Positions 37,133-46,024 are shown, numbered from the stretch's first letter. The stretch is 64,000 nt of DNA from CAYFFO01 sp964342485 (GCA_964342485.1 CAYFFO010000003.1:1-64000), one strand, 5' to 3'. Notes: generated by a model not told the origin, from the letters alone. Program-made: numbers and translations.

Positions 37133-37900
37133 TTAAACAAATTTAAAAACATCCAGAGCAGTCCTTCCCATAACAGAAGCAACATCAAAATCAGATTTCA
37201 GTGCTTTGTGATTAGCAATTGTTTCTTTCGCATTTCGATAACCTTCACGATTACTTACCGGAGGAAAATCACTACCCCACATTAAATGACTAGTACCAAA
37301 AGATTCTATAGACATCTCAATGAAAGGAGGTACATCTTTTAATTGAAAATCCTTTTCTAAAATACCCGGACGTGACGCAATTTCCCCAAGACCAGGAACC
37401 TTTAAATACACATTTTCTAAATCAGCCAGCTTCAGCATTTTTGCAAATGAATTGTAGGGATACGGTTCATTTTTATTCACCCCACCTAGATGTTCCAGCA
37501 CAATTTTAAGAGATGGCAATCCTTCAATTTTATCTCGGAAAATATCTGTGCCAAACTCAGCCACCTCTCCCTGACAACTAACCACCAGATCCATTTGTGC
37601 AGCTTTTTCCCATATCGGATCTGAATCACCAGGTTCTAAACGAACCCCTGTTGCTCCTAAATTGACCGCTTCCTCCAATTGGTTTAAAGATTCCTGTTTT
37701 ACTGAATCAACTAACACAATTGCAACAAATCTTGCCGGGAATCTAGTAACACAATCAAGGATATAAGAATTATCGTAAGATCCTCGATGTTGTATCAAAA
37801 CAGCTTTATCGACTCCGTTACTATCCATTTGGAAAAGTAGGGACTCTACAGGCTCGAACCAGTTAAGACCAACGTGACAATGGGTATCTACTGTGATCAA
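37133..37900 (-). CDS. amidohydrolase (metal-dependent, amidohydro_2 type)
   Basis: A 255-residue TIM-barrel hydrolase. The first metal motif is THCHVGLNW, later comes the KIVLEHLGG strand with its His, and the WGSDFPPVS motif carries the conserved Asp of 2-pyrone-4,6-dicarboxylate lactonase/ACMSD-like enzymes. Substrate unknown. It begins two bases after the stop of a Gfo-type dehydrogenase, so it is the third gene of a small catabolic operon. Confidence 0.85.
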   Translation of the reverse strand: MITVDTHCHVGLNWFEPVESLLFQMDSNGVDKAVLIQHRGSYDNSYILDCVTRFPARFVAIVLVDSVKQESLNQLEEAVNLGATGVRLEPGDSDPIWEKAAQMDLVVSCQGEVAEFGTDIFRDKIEGLPSLKIVLEHLGGVNKNEPYPYNSFAKMLKLADLENVYLKVPGLGEIASRPGILEKDFQLKDVPPFIEMSIESFGTSHLMWGSDFPPVSNREGYRNAKETIANHKALKSDFDVASVMGRTALDVFKFV

Positions 37901-37902
37901 AT

Positions 37903-39057
37903 CTAAGTCCTTTTTAAAGGAAGTTTAATTTCTTTTCCAGTAGACGCAGATGTAAAACCTCCAAGAATCACTTCTGTTAATTCTGCCGCCACCTTGGCAT
38001 TCATGCTGGAATCAGTCCCTTTATCAATTGAATTGATAAAAGCATCGATGTCATCCTTCATTACATTACCTACGTTAAAGGGCACCCATCTCTTTTTAGG
38101 CATTGGAGCATAAGCAGGGTGAGAAGCTCCCCACATTCCCATCGGGTCATAAGGATCAACAGGAGGCTGTATAAAATCAAGTTCGTTATTATAAACCTCA
38201 ACCCTTAGTGAGAAAGGATCAAATTCCATACTTCCCTTATCTCCAATGATAACTACCTTCTGAGGACCGCTCAAAGGATGGCTAGACCAGCCAAATCTCC
38301 CTCCAACTGCAGTAGCAGTAATTCCACCCTCTAATTCAGTTACCATAATCCCAAAATCCTCTACACCAACACTATTATGTTCTGCAAAAAAATAATTGCC
38401 AGTATGTCCAACCACTGAGTTAAATTTTAACCCGCCTGTAACTTCGCTAATAAAACCCAGGCTATATATTCCGACGTCAAACATCTCTCTTTTAGCTTCT
38501 AAATACGTGTACCGGCTAAAGTCAGTATTTTCTTTTCTACTCGTACCTTTTGGCACCGAACCAGCTCTACCCTTGGAAAATATGTTTTCTGCATGTATCG
38601 CCTTTAAATTACCTATCTTTCCATCAAGAACTGCCCGTTTCGCATCTTGTACCCAGCCTACCAAATTCTGTGTGAACATTTGTGTTACTACGTCATTCCG
38701 GGAGGCGGCAGATCCGATTAAGTCGATATCTTCAACTGTACCTGCCAGAGGCTTATCGAGATAAACATGCTTGCCAGCATCCATACATTTTGATGCCACA
38801 ATACCCCGACGCTCAACTGCCGGAGTACAACTAACTATGTCGACATCCTCTCTAGCAAGCGCTTCATCCAAATCCTTAATATGAGGCAAACTAAGATCAT
38901 CTGCCAATTCTTGATATTGAGCTACCCTACCTTCCGGATCATCTTTTTCACTGACTACAGCAACCAGTTCACATTCCGGATGAGCTGCAAAAATTTCGGC
39001 GTGACTCGGTTGATGTGTACGTTTCGCTCCTGCTAATAAAACTCCATACTTTTTCAT
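37903..39057 (-). CDS. Gfo/Idh/MocA-family oxidoreductase
   Basis: A 384-residue NAD(P)-dependent dehydrogenase. The N-terminal Rossmann domain begins KKYGVLLAGAKRTHQPSHAE, and the cofactor and substrate strand GKHVYLDKPLAGT contains the EKP-like DKP motif. The C-terminal part is the usual beta-sheet dimer domain. Members oxidise sugars, inositols or reduced aromatic acids. The operon with an amidohydrolase points to breakdown of a cyclic or sugar-acid compound (inference). Confidence 0.88.
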   Translation of the reverse strand: MKKYGVLLAGAKRTHQPSHAEIFAAHPECELVAVVSEKDDPEGRVAQYQELADDLSLPHIKDLDEALAREDVDIVSCTPAVERRGIVASKCMDAGKHVYLDKPLAGTVEDIDLIGSAASRNDVVTQMFTQNLVGWVQDAKRAVLDGKIGNLKAIHAENIFSKGRAGSVPKGTSRKENTDFSRYTYLEAKREMFDVGIYSLGFISEVTGGLKFNSVVGHTGNYFFAEHNSVGVEDFGIMVTELEGGITATAVGGRFGWSSHPLSGPQKVVIIGDKGSMEFDPFSLRVEVYNNELDFIQPPVDPYDPMGMWGASHPAYAPMPKKRWVPFNVGNVMKDDIDAFINSIDKGTDSSMNAKVAAELTEVILGGFTSASTGKEIKLPLKRT

Positions 39058-39062
39058 TTGTT

Positions 39063-39407
39063 TTATACCTTGTGGTAAAGTGTGCCTCGACTACCAACAA
39101 ACATCAAATCCATAGTAGTACCAAGGCCTTTGTTATCTTGCATTACCGTTATAAGTGATGACTCTCCCGTATCCCAAATTGCCATTTCCGTAAGATAAAT
39201 TCCGCTACTTTCACCTCTACGTATTTGTTTGAACGGATCTCCTCTAAACCAAACCTTAGTGATTGAGATGATCTGTTCTAAAATTGGTAAAAGATCTCCC
39301 TCATAGTCAGTGCCCGCTACACAACGTACAAATTGAGGTTGTCCAAGTCTTTCCTCATCAATAACGCCGAGTACTGTCTTTTCCAAATCTGCAAAATAAT
39401 CACCCAT
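39063..39407 (-). CDS. hypothetical protein, first gene of the Gfo operon
   Basis: A 114-residue protein with no family I recognise. The start is the ATG at 39407 (MGDYFADLEK), six bases after AGGAGG; the longer reading from 39431 lacks a site. The C-terminal half (ESSLITVMQDNKGLGTTMDL, then MFVGSRGTLYHK) looks like strands of the C-terminal domain of Gfo/Idh/MocA proteins (compare GSKGxL). It may be a split-off partner of the dehydrogenase, whose start is only 5 nt downstream. Confidence 0.6.
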   Translation of the reverse strand: MGDYFADLEKTVLGVIDEERLGQPQFVRCVAGTDYEGDLLPILEQIISITKVWFRGDPFKQIRRGESSGIYLTEMAIWDTGESSLITVMQDNKGLGTTMDLMFVGSRGTLYHKV

Positions 39408-39597
39408 TAAGAACCTCCTGCTCCCTAACATAGTTGAACATTAGCACATTCAATTGCACACAGGCTAGACGTAGTCATAATAATACTATTTTCATAGTTA
39501 CAATGGTTCAAACCAGTAAATCAGGCAATTTCATAACAAATCATAACATCCAAATTAGTAAAACTTGGTAGACTAAAGTGAATATAGGAGATAGCTG

Positions 39598-40443
39598 ATG
39601 TCAAAATCTAACACCAAAACAGTTCTTGTAACCGGTGCTTCCAGCGGAATAGGTGAGGCCACCGCATTTTACCTTGCAACAAAAGGTTATAAAGTCATAG
39701 GAACTAGTAGAGACAAGAATAGGCTCATAAACCTTAAAGATCAATCCAAAGCAAATGGGAATGAAGTCGATATTGAAGAACTTGACATTAACTCTGAAAC
39801 ATCCGTAACAAGAGCTATCCACAATATCAAAAACAAACACGGCCACATCGACGTACTAGTAAACAACGCTGCATATGGATTATGGGGTCCAGCGCAAACT
39901 TTTTCCATGAAGGAATTACGCTCCCAGTTTGAAACAAATTTTTTTGGCACATTCCTAATGTGTAAAACGATACTTCCGTATATGTTGCAAAAAGAACGCG
40001 GTACAATCATTAACATTAGTTCCGTACTAGGAAAAATTTCCACTCCATTTAACGGAGGATATGCGGCGACTAAATTCGCATTAGAAGGACTAAGCGAAGC
40101 AATGCGTTTTGAGCTTTGGCCTTTTGGCATTCGAATAGTTTTGGTTGAACCAGGACTTTTTAAAACTAACTTCAAAGATAACCAAAAAATTGCTGCCAAA
40201 GCTGAATGTTCAGAATTTCCTTACATAGATTTGATATCTAACTACCGCAATAAAAGAAAATCATATGAATTCCTTTCCAAAAACCCTATAAGTGTCGCTA
40301 AAGTGATCCACAAAATCGTCCGATCTAAGAATCCTCGTTTCCGATACAAAGTAGGCATAGAAACCATTCTTGGTACTCTCGGATCAAATATCCTGCCGGA
40401 ACGAATCTATCAATCTATAATTTCCAGAACTTATATGAATTAG
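39598..40443 (+). CDS. short-chain dehydrogenase/reductase
   Basis: A 281-residue classical SDR. The cofactor motif is VTGASSGIGEAT, the structural motif is NNAAYG, the catalytic Ser is in INISSVLGK and the Tyr-Lys pair in YAATKFALEG. The tail after about residue 200 is longer than the family core, as in the retinol-dehydrogenase-like group. The start has AGGAG upstream. It is convergent with recO (3 nt). Substrate unknown. Confidence 0.9.
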   Translation: MSKSNTKTVLVTGASSGIGEATAFYLATKGYKVIGTSRDKNRLINLKDQSKANGNEVDIEELDINSETSVTRAIHNIKNKHGHIDVLVNNAAYGLWGPAQTFSMKELRSQFETNFFGTFLMCKTILPYMLQKERGTIINISSVLGKISTPFNGGYAATKFALEGLSEAMRFELWPFGIRIVLVEPGLFKTNFKDNQKIAAKAECSEFPYIDLISNYRNKRKSYEFLSKNPISVAKVIHKIVRSKNPRFRYKVGIETILGTLGSNILPERIYQSIISRTYMN

Positions 40444-40446
40444 TTG

Positions 40447-41205
40447 CTATTCGACTACTAAATCCATAAATTCGATACTCTTTAATTTGCGTTCTAAAAC
40501 ATACTTAGTATAAGAGCGTAGTAATCGTGTCATTTCTGCTCCAACTTTTGGTGGCACAGATAAACTTATTACATTGCGAAGTGGTTGATTTTGATAGTGT
40601 CGCAAAACCTTGTTAGTTGCAATAGTCAATGGTAATAAAGAATCTGAAGAATATATCTTGCAGCTATTACAAAGCACCCCACCACTAGAACTGCTAAATG
40701 AATAATCAGACCGTTCCAAGGTTAAGCGACACTCGACACATTCATAAAATTCTGGCTTAAAACCTGACAAATCTAACACGCGCATTTCAAACCATCTTAT
40801 TAATATCGATAAATCTTCTACAAGAGGTAAGGTCTGAAGACACTGAAGAAGTAACATGAACAGATTATCATTCGACTCTTGTTCGGTTGAAAAACTTTCA
40901 GTCAATTCTGAAAGATATAGTGCTCCAGATACTAAAGGAAGACTTTCCCGGATTTGCCGAAAATTGTTCAAGGTTTGAGCATCAGAGATTACATCCAGCG
41001 TACGCCCTTTCGAGATTGAAACGGATACATAAGTCAAAGGTTCTAGATGACCTGCCAACTTACTTTTAGGTCTTCTTATGCCTCGAGCCACGGCTCGTAA
41101 TTTACCAAAATCAGGTGAAAATATTGTGACTACCCTATCCGCTTCACCAATAGCGGTTTGTTTAAGTACCAAGCCACGTGACTTATATGTTTTATGAACT
41201 CCCAC
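40447..41205 (-). CDS. recO: DNA repair protein RecO
   Basis: A 252-residue RecO: an N-terminal OB fold (SRGLVLKQTAIGEADRVVTI) and a helical domain with a zinc site made of CVEC and CNSC. It loads RecA at gaps in the RecFOR pathway with RecR, whose gene lies 36 nt upstream. Length is normal. It ends the dnaX-ybaB-recR-recO group. Confidence 0.94.
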   Translation of the reverse strand: MGVHKTYKSRGLVLKQTAIGEADRVVTIFSPDFGKLRAVARGIRRPKSKLAGHLEPLTYVSVSISKGRTLDVISDAQTLNNFRQIRESLPLVSGALYLSELTESFSTEQESNDNLFMLLLQCLQTLPLVEDLSILIRWFEMRVLDLSGFKPEFYECVECRLTLERSDYSFSSSSGGVLCNSCKIYSSDSLLPLTIATNKVLRHYQNQPLRNVISLSVPPKVGAEMTRLLRSYTKYVLERKLKSIEFMDLVVE

Positions 41206-41241
41206 TTAACACCAGTTTGTTAAAGTGAAAAAGGAAATCTT

Positions 41242-41856
41242 CTAGACCTCTTGTCGAGACTCAAGAGCTCGACTTAACGTGATTTCATCAGCATAATCTA
41301 CGTCACTACCAACAGGAAGGCCGCGGGCAAGCCTAGTTACTTTTACTCCTGTTTCAGCAATCAATTTCTGCAAATACATAGAGGTAGCTTCTCCTTCCAT
41401 ATTAGGATTGGTAGCCATAACCACTTCCTTTACTACTCCCAACTTCAAACGAGAAATCAAAGGCTGTATTTTTAAATCATTGGGCCCAATACCATTAATT
41501 GGTGAAATCGCGCCATGTAAGACATGGAATAATCCTTTATAAACACCAGTTCTTTCTAAAGCAATTACATCAAGGGGTTCTTCAACTACGCAAATGCTTG
41601 ATTGATCTCTACCAGGATTTGAGCAAATATTACACTTCTCTTTTTCCGTAATATTGAAGCAAACAGAGCAAAAAACAATCTTATCCTTTAGGGCGACTAA
41701 AGCTTCGGCAAGAGAATTCGCTTCTTCTCCCGGCATACGTACTAGATAATACGTAATTCTTTGAGCCATCTTCGGACCAATTCCCGGCAATTTATGAAAC
41801 TGTGAAATCAGCCGGGTGATCGGATCGTCTCCTGTATTGAAAATCTGATTGTTCAT
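41242..41856 (-). CDS. recR: recombination protein RecR
   Basis: A 204-residue RecR. The N-terminal helix-hairpin-helix is LPGIGPKMAQRITYYLV, the C4 zinc finger is CSVCFNITEKEKCNIC, and the Toprim domain starts SSICVVEEPLDVIALERTG and continues with MATNPNMEGEAT. It forms a clamp on DNA with RecO. It follows ybaB by 10 nt, a common arrangement. Confidence 0.96.
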   Translation of the reverse strand: MNNQIFNTGDDPITRLISQFHKLPGIGPKMAQRITYYLVRMPGEEANSLAEALVALKDKIVFCSVCFNITEKEKCNICSNPGRDQSSICVVEEPLDVIALERTGVYKGLFHVLHGAISPINGIGPNDLKIQPLISRLKLGVVKEVVMATNPNMEGEATSMYLQKLIAETGVKVTRLARGLPVGSDVDYADEITLSRALESRQEV

Positions 41857-41866
41857 TTCCTATCGT

Positions 41867-42175
41867 TTATGTCAATCCGGGAATATTCAACCCTCCTGTA
41901 ATCTCATTCATACGAGAAGATGCCAAATTTTGAGATTTCTCTATCCCGTCGTTTACAGCTGCTAGAATAAGATCTTGAAGGATCTCGACATCGTCCGCAG
42001 AAACTGCATCAGGATCAATTACAAGAGATTCTAAAGTCATTTTTCCGTTCACAACAGCTTTAACAACTCCGCCTCCTGACGTGCCTTCAACAGTAGATGC
42101 CTCAAGTTCTTCCTGCATCCTTGCCATATTTTTCTGTAATTCTTGAGCCTGTTTAATCATTTTTCTATTCATCAT
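41867..42175 (-). CDS. ybaB: YbaB/EbfC nucleoid-associated protein
   Basis: A 102-residue protein with the YbaB pattern: MIKQAQELQKNMARMQEELE, then the strand VEGTSGGGVVKAVVNG and SLVIDPDAV. It binds DNA as a dimer. The start at 42175 (or the adjacent ATG at 42172) is eight bases after GGAGG, inside the last codons of dnaX, so the two genes overlap by 11 nt. Confidence 0.93.
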   Translation of the reverse strand: MMNRKMIKQAQELQKNMARMQEELEASTVEGTSGGGVVKAVVNGKMTLESLVIDPDAVSADDVEILQDLILAAVNDGIEKSQNLASSRMNEITGGLNIPGLT

Positions 42176-43820
42176 CAGACTGTTCCTCCGTTTCACTTAT
42201 TATCTTAGCGCCCATAGCCATAGCTGAGCGTACCAAATAACTATCCCTAGCATGGCTCTGTCTAGAGCCATTTATACTTTCATTAACAATATCTATTTTT
42301 ACGTCGTAATCGAACTCCAGTATTTTAGCCAATGCATCCTTTAGCACTTTCTGGGACTGTGGATCACGTAATTCTTCCTGCATTCTTTCCATATGTGACT
42401 TATGGCCAAATTTTAGAGTAATTTGATCACCTGTTATTTCACGTTCTTTACAATCGCGTAATAACGCCCCCATATTAAATCTATTGTATTTACCTAATCT
42501 CAAAGACTCCAAAATATCTTTCCAATGAAACTCTAGTCTTCCTTCAGGTGCCTCTGGGGAATCTTGATTTAATATTGCTTTTGTTATATTTTCTTGCCTA
42601 CTTTTATCTGGTAGCGTAGTTTTTTGTTTCTGGTGATTTGTAATATTTTCACTGGATATGTTGTTTGTATGAGCCATTTTTTGTTTATTTAAAATCTCAT
42701 GATTCGCAGGGATTGACTTCCTTACATGTGCAGACACACCACGGTCTACTACCCCAATACTTGCTTCTACAGTTGCAATTTCCAGCGAAATAACCGTGTG
42801 TCCGTCCCTACCTATATCAATCTCGGAAAACAGCTTCAATATGTATACTAGATCCTTGACAGATGTGTTTGAAGCAAAAGACTGAATAGTCTCCTTTACA
42901 CTATCTGAACAATCAATCTGGTCTACAGCCCGAATTTTAACTAACATTACGTCCCTAAGATACTTTATTATACTAGCCCTTAGCTGTCTGGGCTCTACAC
43001 CATCCTCACTGATTTGATTGATCAGCCTGAGTGCATTTTTTACCGATTTGTCAACGATATAGCCAACTAATTCAAGAACCTGCTGATCACCGGTCAAACC
43101 CAACATATCAAGAATGTTATCCTGGTCAATATCTTTGCCGTAGGAAATTAAAGCTCGCTCTAGTAAATTTTCGGCATCCCGTAGACTGCCAAGAGATTCC
43201 CTTGCTATCAAACTAAGTGAATTAGTACCAATATCTACACCTTCAGCATTAGATAATTCTGAAAGTTTCGCTACACACTCCTCTGTCGAAATACGCCTAA
43301 AATCAAACCGCTGACATCGAGATATAATAGTCAAAGGTACTTTATGTGCTTCTGTGGTAGCTAATATAAATATAGAATGGGTTGGTGGTTCCTCCAACGT
43401 TTTTAGAAGGGCATTAAATGCTGGATCAGTCAACATGTGAACTTCATCTATAATATAAACCTTGTACCGACCTACTGTTGGAGAATACTTTACTCGTTCA
43501 CGTAAGTTTCGAATATCATCGATACCTCGGTTACTAGCTGCATCTATCTCTATTATGTCTAAAGAGCGACCTTCAATAATCGACTGGCATTGTACACAGG
43601 TATTATCTGGCTCTCCTTTTGTTGGACTCACACAGTTAATAGCTTTGGATAGTATCCTAGCCGTACTTGTTTTACCAGTTCCTCTTGGTCCACAAAAAAG
43701 GTAAGCATGTGCAATCCGACCTTGATCTATAGCATTTAGCAAAGTTCGGCTAACTGGTTCCTGTCCAACCAATTCATCCATCCGAGTTGGACGCCATTTT
43801 CTATAAAATACTTCGCTCAT
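42165..43820 (-). CDS. dnaX: DNA polymerase III subunit tau/gamma
   Basis: A 551-residue clamp-loader ATPase. Walker A is GPRGTGKT (44-51), the zinc module has CVSPTK and CVQC, Walker B is DEVHMLTDPAFNALLKTLEE, and sensor residues follow in ILATTEAHKVPLTIISRCQR. The C-terminal tail beyond about 370 is shorter than in E. coli tau and ends acidic. No clear slippery site for a gamma frameshift was found. First gene of the dnaX-ybaB-recR-recO group. Confidence 0.96.
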   Translation of the reverse strand: MSEVFYRKWRPTRMDELVGQEPVSRTLLNAIDQGRIAHAYLFCGPRGTGKTSTARILSKAINCVSPTKGEPDNTCVQCQSIIEGRSLDIIEIDAASNRGIDDIRNLRERVKYSPTVGRYKVYIIDEVHMLTDPAFNALLKTLEEPPTHSIFILATTEAHKVPLTIISRCQRFDFRRISTEECVAKLSELSNAEGVDIGTNSLSLIARESLGSLRDAENLLERALISYGKDIDQDNILDMLGLTGDQQVLELVGYIVDKSVKNALRLINQISEDGVEPRQLRASIIKYLRDVMLVKIRAVDQIDCSDSVKETIQSFASNTSVKDLVYILKLFSEIDIGRDGHTVISLEIATVEASIGVVDRGVSAHVRKSIPANHEILNKQKMAHTNNISSENITNHQKQKTTLPDKSRQENITKAILNQDSPEAPEGRLEFHWKDILESLRLGKYNRFNMGALLRDCKEREITGDQITLKFGHKSHMERMQEELRDPQSQKVLKDALAKILEFDYDVKIDIVNESINGSRQSHARDSYLVRSAMAMGAKIISETEEQSDDE

Positions 43821-44099
43821 TAAAATGTGTATCCTATTTTATGCAAATGACAAATCTCACACGATTATTTTCTCTTTATTCGAAAAGAAAACTCCAATCA
43901 CAAAATCTGGAACAGACACTAAATCATATGCCAGCGTATTAAAGATCAATTTTTTTTCGATTGATTTCCATTTATGTTACAACAGAAATGTGGAAAGTAG
44001 TTGAAGTTTTTGGAGATTATTGTTACTAATTAACTTTAATTATTTAAACAAAAATCACTCTTCGACATTGCCTAGTCTATATTAAATATTAAAATGATT

Positions 44100-44128
44100 T
44101 TGATCTTGACATTACTCTAGACTACAAT
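44100..44128 (+). promoter_or_regulatory. candidate promoter for the selenoprotein pair
   Basis: TTGATC at 44100-44105 and TACAAT at 44123-44128 with a 17-nt spacer, 42 nt before the glutaredoxin-like ATG. The rest of the 350-nt region 43821-44170 is AT-rich and holds no ORF or structure that I can support. Confidence 0.45.
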
Positions 44129-44170
44129 AGCCTTGAAAAATATCCTTCCTACAACTCAAAAAGGTTCAAT

Positions 44171-44398
44171 ATGTCCAACAGGTTGACTATATACACCCAC
44201 CCTGAATGCAGTTACTCAGATGCTTTAAAAGCAGAACTGACTGGCTCAGGTGTTGAATTTGAAGAAATTGATTTGGCTATCCAACCTGAAAAATGGTATG
44301 AACTGGAAAAGCTTACTGGAGGAGATAGAATCACTCCAGTATGTATTGAAGGAGACTCAATAACGGTCGGATTCCATGGAGTTGGTTGAACATACTAA
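44171..44398 (+). CDS. Glutaredoxin-like selenoprotein with C-terminal Sec-x-x-stop
   Basis: A 75-residue glutaredoxin-fold protein. The N-terminal motif is HPECSYSDAL (CxxS, monothiol), and the cis-Pro is in RITPV. A naive call stops at the TGA 44387-44389, right after VGFHGVG. Read as selenocysteine, the protein ends GVG-Sec-Thr-Tyr before a TAA at 44396-44398. From memory this is the Uxx-stop signature of a known glutaredoxin-like (seleno)protein family, in which Cys or Sec sits three places from the end. A SECIS-like hairpin starts 9 nt after the TGA. The ATG at 44171 has AAAGG upstream. It probably acts as a cytoplasmic redox protein; the neighbour downstream is also a selenoprotein. Confidence 0.8.
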
Positions 44399-44418
44399 AT
44401 GGAGCCGTGTGCTCCATT
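44398..44418 (+). promoter_or_regulatory. SECIS-like hairpin of the glutaredoxin-like gene
   Basis: AATGGAGC (44398-44405) pairs perfectly with GCTCCATT (44411-44418) around the pentaloop CGTGT, closed by C-G. The loop G at 44407 is 18 nt after the TGA, inside the 16-37 nt window reported for bacterial SECIS. No T-tract follows, so it is not a typical terminator. Confidence 0.7.
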
Positions 44419-44454
44419 CAAAATCACCTGATCACATAACAACATAAGTTCATC

Positions 44455-45162
44455 ATGAAACATCCAATCGTGAATATAGGAGACCCAGCACCAGATTTTT
44501 ATTTACCTTTGTTAAATGGAAACTTCATAAGCCTTTCAAGCCATAAAGGTAAGATATTAGTAATTTTCGTGTGGGCATCTTGGTGAGGCTGCAGAGAACA
44601 GTTGCCTGTATGGCAACAACTTGTTAATAAATACCAAGACAATGACCGGATTTCAATAATTAATGTTGCAATCGATTTACAAGGTCCTGACAGGGTGTAT
44701 GAATACGCCAAAACGTCAAAAACAACTTTCCCAACAGCAGTGGATGAAAACAATATTATGGGACAAAAATATGGTTTCAAATCCATCCCCTCTGGCCTAA
44801 TTATAGACCGAGAAGGAATATTAATTTACAGACGTACCGGCGGGTTTGATATTCGGCATAAAGAGGTGTATCAAGAAATAAATAATATACTTGTCAAATC
44901 AAGTTCTCACCATCATTTGGAAAAGTTTACTGATATTGGTTCTGTAGAAATACCCAATAGTTCAATTCAGATATTCAGAGAAGGTGTATCACTCTACAAA
45001 ATCGGGAAATTTAAAGAAGCGCTTGATAAATGGAATCTGGCTTTAAAAATAGACCCTGACAACTACATCATCCGAAAGCAGGTTTGGGCAATTAAGAATC
45101 CATCCCGATTCTACTCAGGAAAAGTAGATTATGATTGGCAAAACAAACAAACTAGAAACTGA
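44455..45162 (+). CDS. ResA/TlpA-like selenoprotein (WAxxUGC) with TPR-like tail
   Basis: A 235-residue thioredoxin-fold protein whose frame is broken only by a TGA at 44584-44586. The segment before is a normal redoxin start (NIGDPAPDFYLPLLNG, then ILVIFVWASW); after it comes GCREQLPVW. In ResA/TlpA the motif is WCxxCR, so the TGA replaces the first active-site Cys, giving Sec44-Gly-Cys46. The cis-Pro loop is KSIPSGLIIDREG. A C-terminal TPR-like repeat (EGVSLYKIGKFKEALDKWNL) follows. There is no signal peptide, so it is probably a cytoplasmic thiol oxidoreductase or peroxidase. Read without Sec it would look like a pseudogene with a false TTG start at 44602. Other genes here end with TGA (for example galU), so TGA is not globally reassigned. 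Confidence 0.85.
44601..44617 (+). promoter_or_regulatory. SECIS-like hairpin of the ResA-like gene
   Basis: GTTGCC (44601-44606) pairs with GGCAAC (44612-44617) around pentaloop TGTAT, closed by C-G. The loop G is 22 nt after the TGA. The loop has the same YGURU form as the hairpin of the upstream gene (CGUGU). Confidence 0.7.
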
Positions 45163-45232
45163 ATTGATTAAAGTTAGTGGTGATTTCACGATAAAATAAA
45201 CTTAATGATAAAAGCAACTACAGGATAAACCA

Positions 45233-46024
45233 ATGACAATACTCGAAGCATTTAATCTTGAAGGCCAAGTCGCAATTGTAACCGGAGGAGGCACTCACCT
45301 TGGTAAAGCTATGGCAACAGCACTTGCACAGCTCGGGGCATCAGTAGTAATAGCCAGTAGGCGTGAAGAGCTGTGTATCAAAGTGGCCAATGAATTAAAA
45401 AATACCGGACTTGATGTGACAGGACGTAGATGTGACATGACAATTGACAGCGATATTACCAATCTTGTGAAATCAGTATCAGACGCTAAAGGACGGCTAG
45501 ACACGATCGTTTGTAATGCAGGTGGAGCTGCAGCACAATCAACCCATTTGCCTAATGGTTCAGTAAGCGAATTCATGGATACTCTTGAACTCAATGTGAA
45601 AGGAACATACTTATCTGCTCAGGCAGCAGCAAAAATAATGGTAAAACAGAAACGAGGCTCGATAATTACAATAGGGTCTATACACGGTTCTTTAACTACC
45701 AATAAACAATTTTACGATGGACTAGGCTTCAACAGAGGAGGTCCTGCATATCAGGCATCAAAGGGAGCAATAATTAACTTTACAAGGAATATAGCAGGAG
45801 AACTTGGTGAATTCGGTATAAGAGCTAATTGCATAAGCCCAGGACAAATACCAAAACCGGATGCATCACCAGAATTTTCGCAAAGATGTTTGTCAAACAT
45901 TCCCATGAATAGAGGTGGAGAACCAGAAGATCTTATGGGAGCAGTGGCTCTCTTAGCCTCAAACGCAGGCTCCTGGATCACCGGGCAAAACCTAATAGTA
46001 GACGGAGGATGGACTATATGGTAG
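45233..46024 (+). CDS. short-chain dehydrogenase/reductase
   Basis: A 263-residue classical SDR. The cofactor loop is VTGGGTHLGKAMA, the second motif is CNAGG, the Ser is in ITIGSIHGS, and Tyr-Lys is in YQASKGAI. The C-terminal end ASNAGSWITGQNLIVDGGWT is typical of the FabG-like group. The start has AGGA upstream. It follows the selenoprotein gene by 70 nt. Substrate unknown. Confidence 0.9.
   Translation: MTILEAFNLEGQVAIVTGGGTHLGKAMATALAQLGASVVIASRREELCIKVANELKNTGLDVTGRRCDMTIDSDITNLVKSVSDAKGRLDTIVCNAGGAAAQSTHLPNGSVSEFMDTLELNVKGTYLSAQAAAKIMVKQKRGSIITIGSIHGSLTTNKQFYDGLGFNRGGPAYQASKGAIINFTRNIAGELGEFGIRANCISPGQIPKPDASPEFSQRCLSNIPMNRGGEPEDLMGAVALLASNAGSWITGQNLIVDGGWTIW

Noticed and set aside
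44398..44418. Hairpin as a Rho-independent terminator
   Set aside because: No T-tract follows, and its loop and distance from the TGA match the second hairpin downstream, so SECIS fits better.
44602..45162. A separate small redoxin ORF starting at TTG 44602
   Set aside because: It is the 3' part of the TGA-containing ResA-like gene; the upstream in-frame segment supplies the missing first half of the thioredoxin fold.
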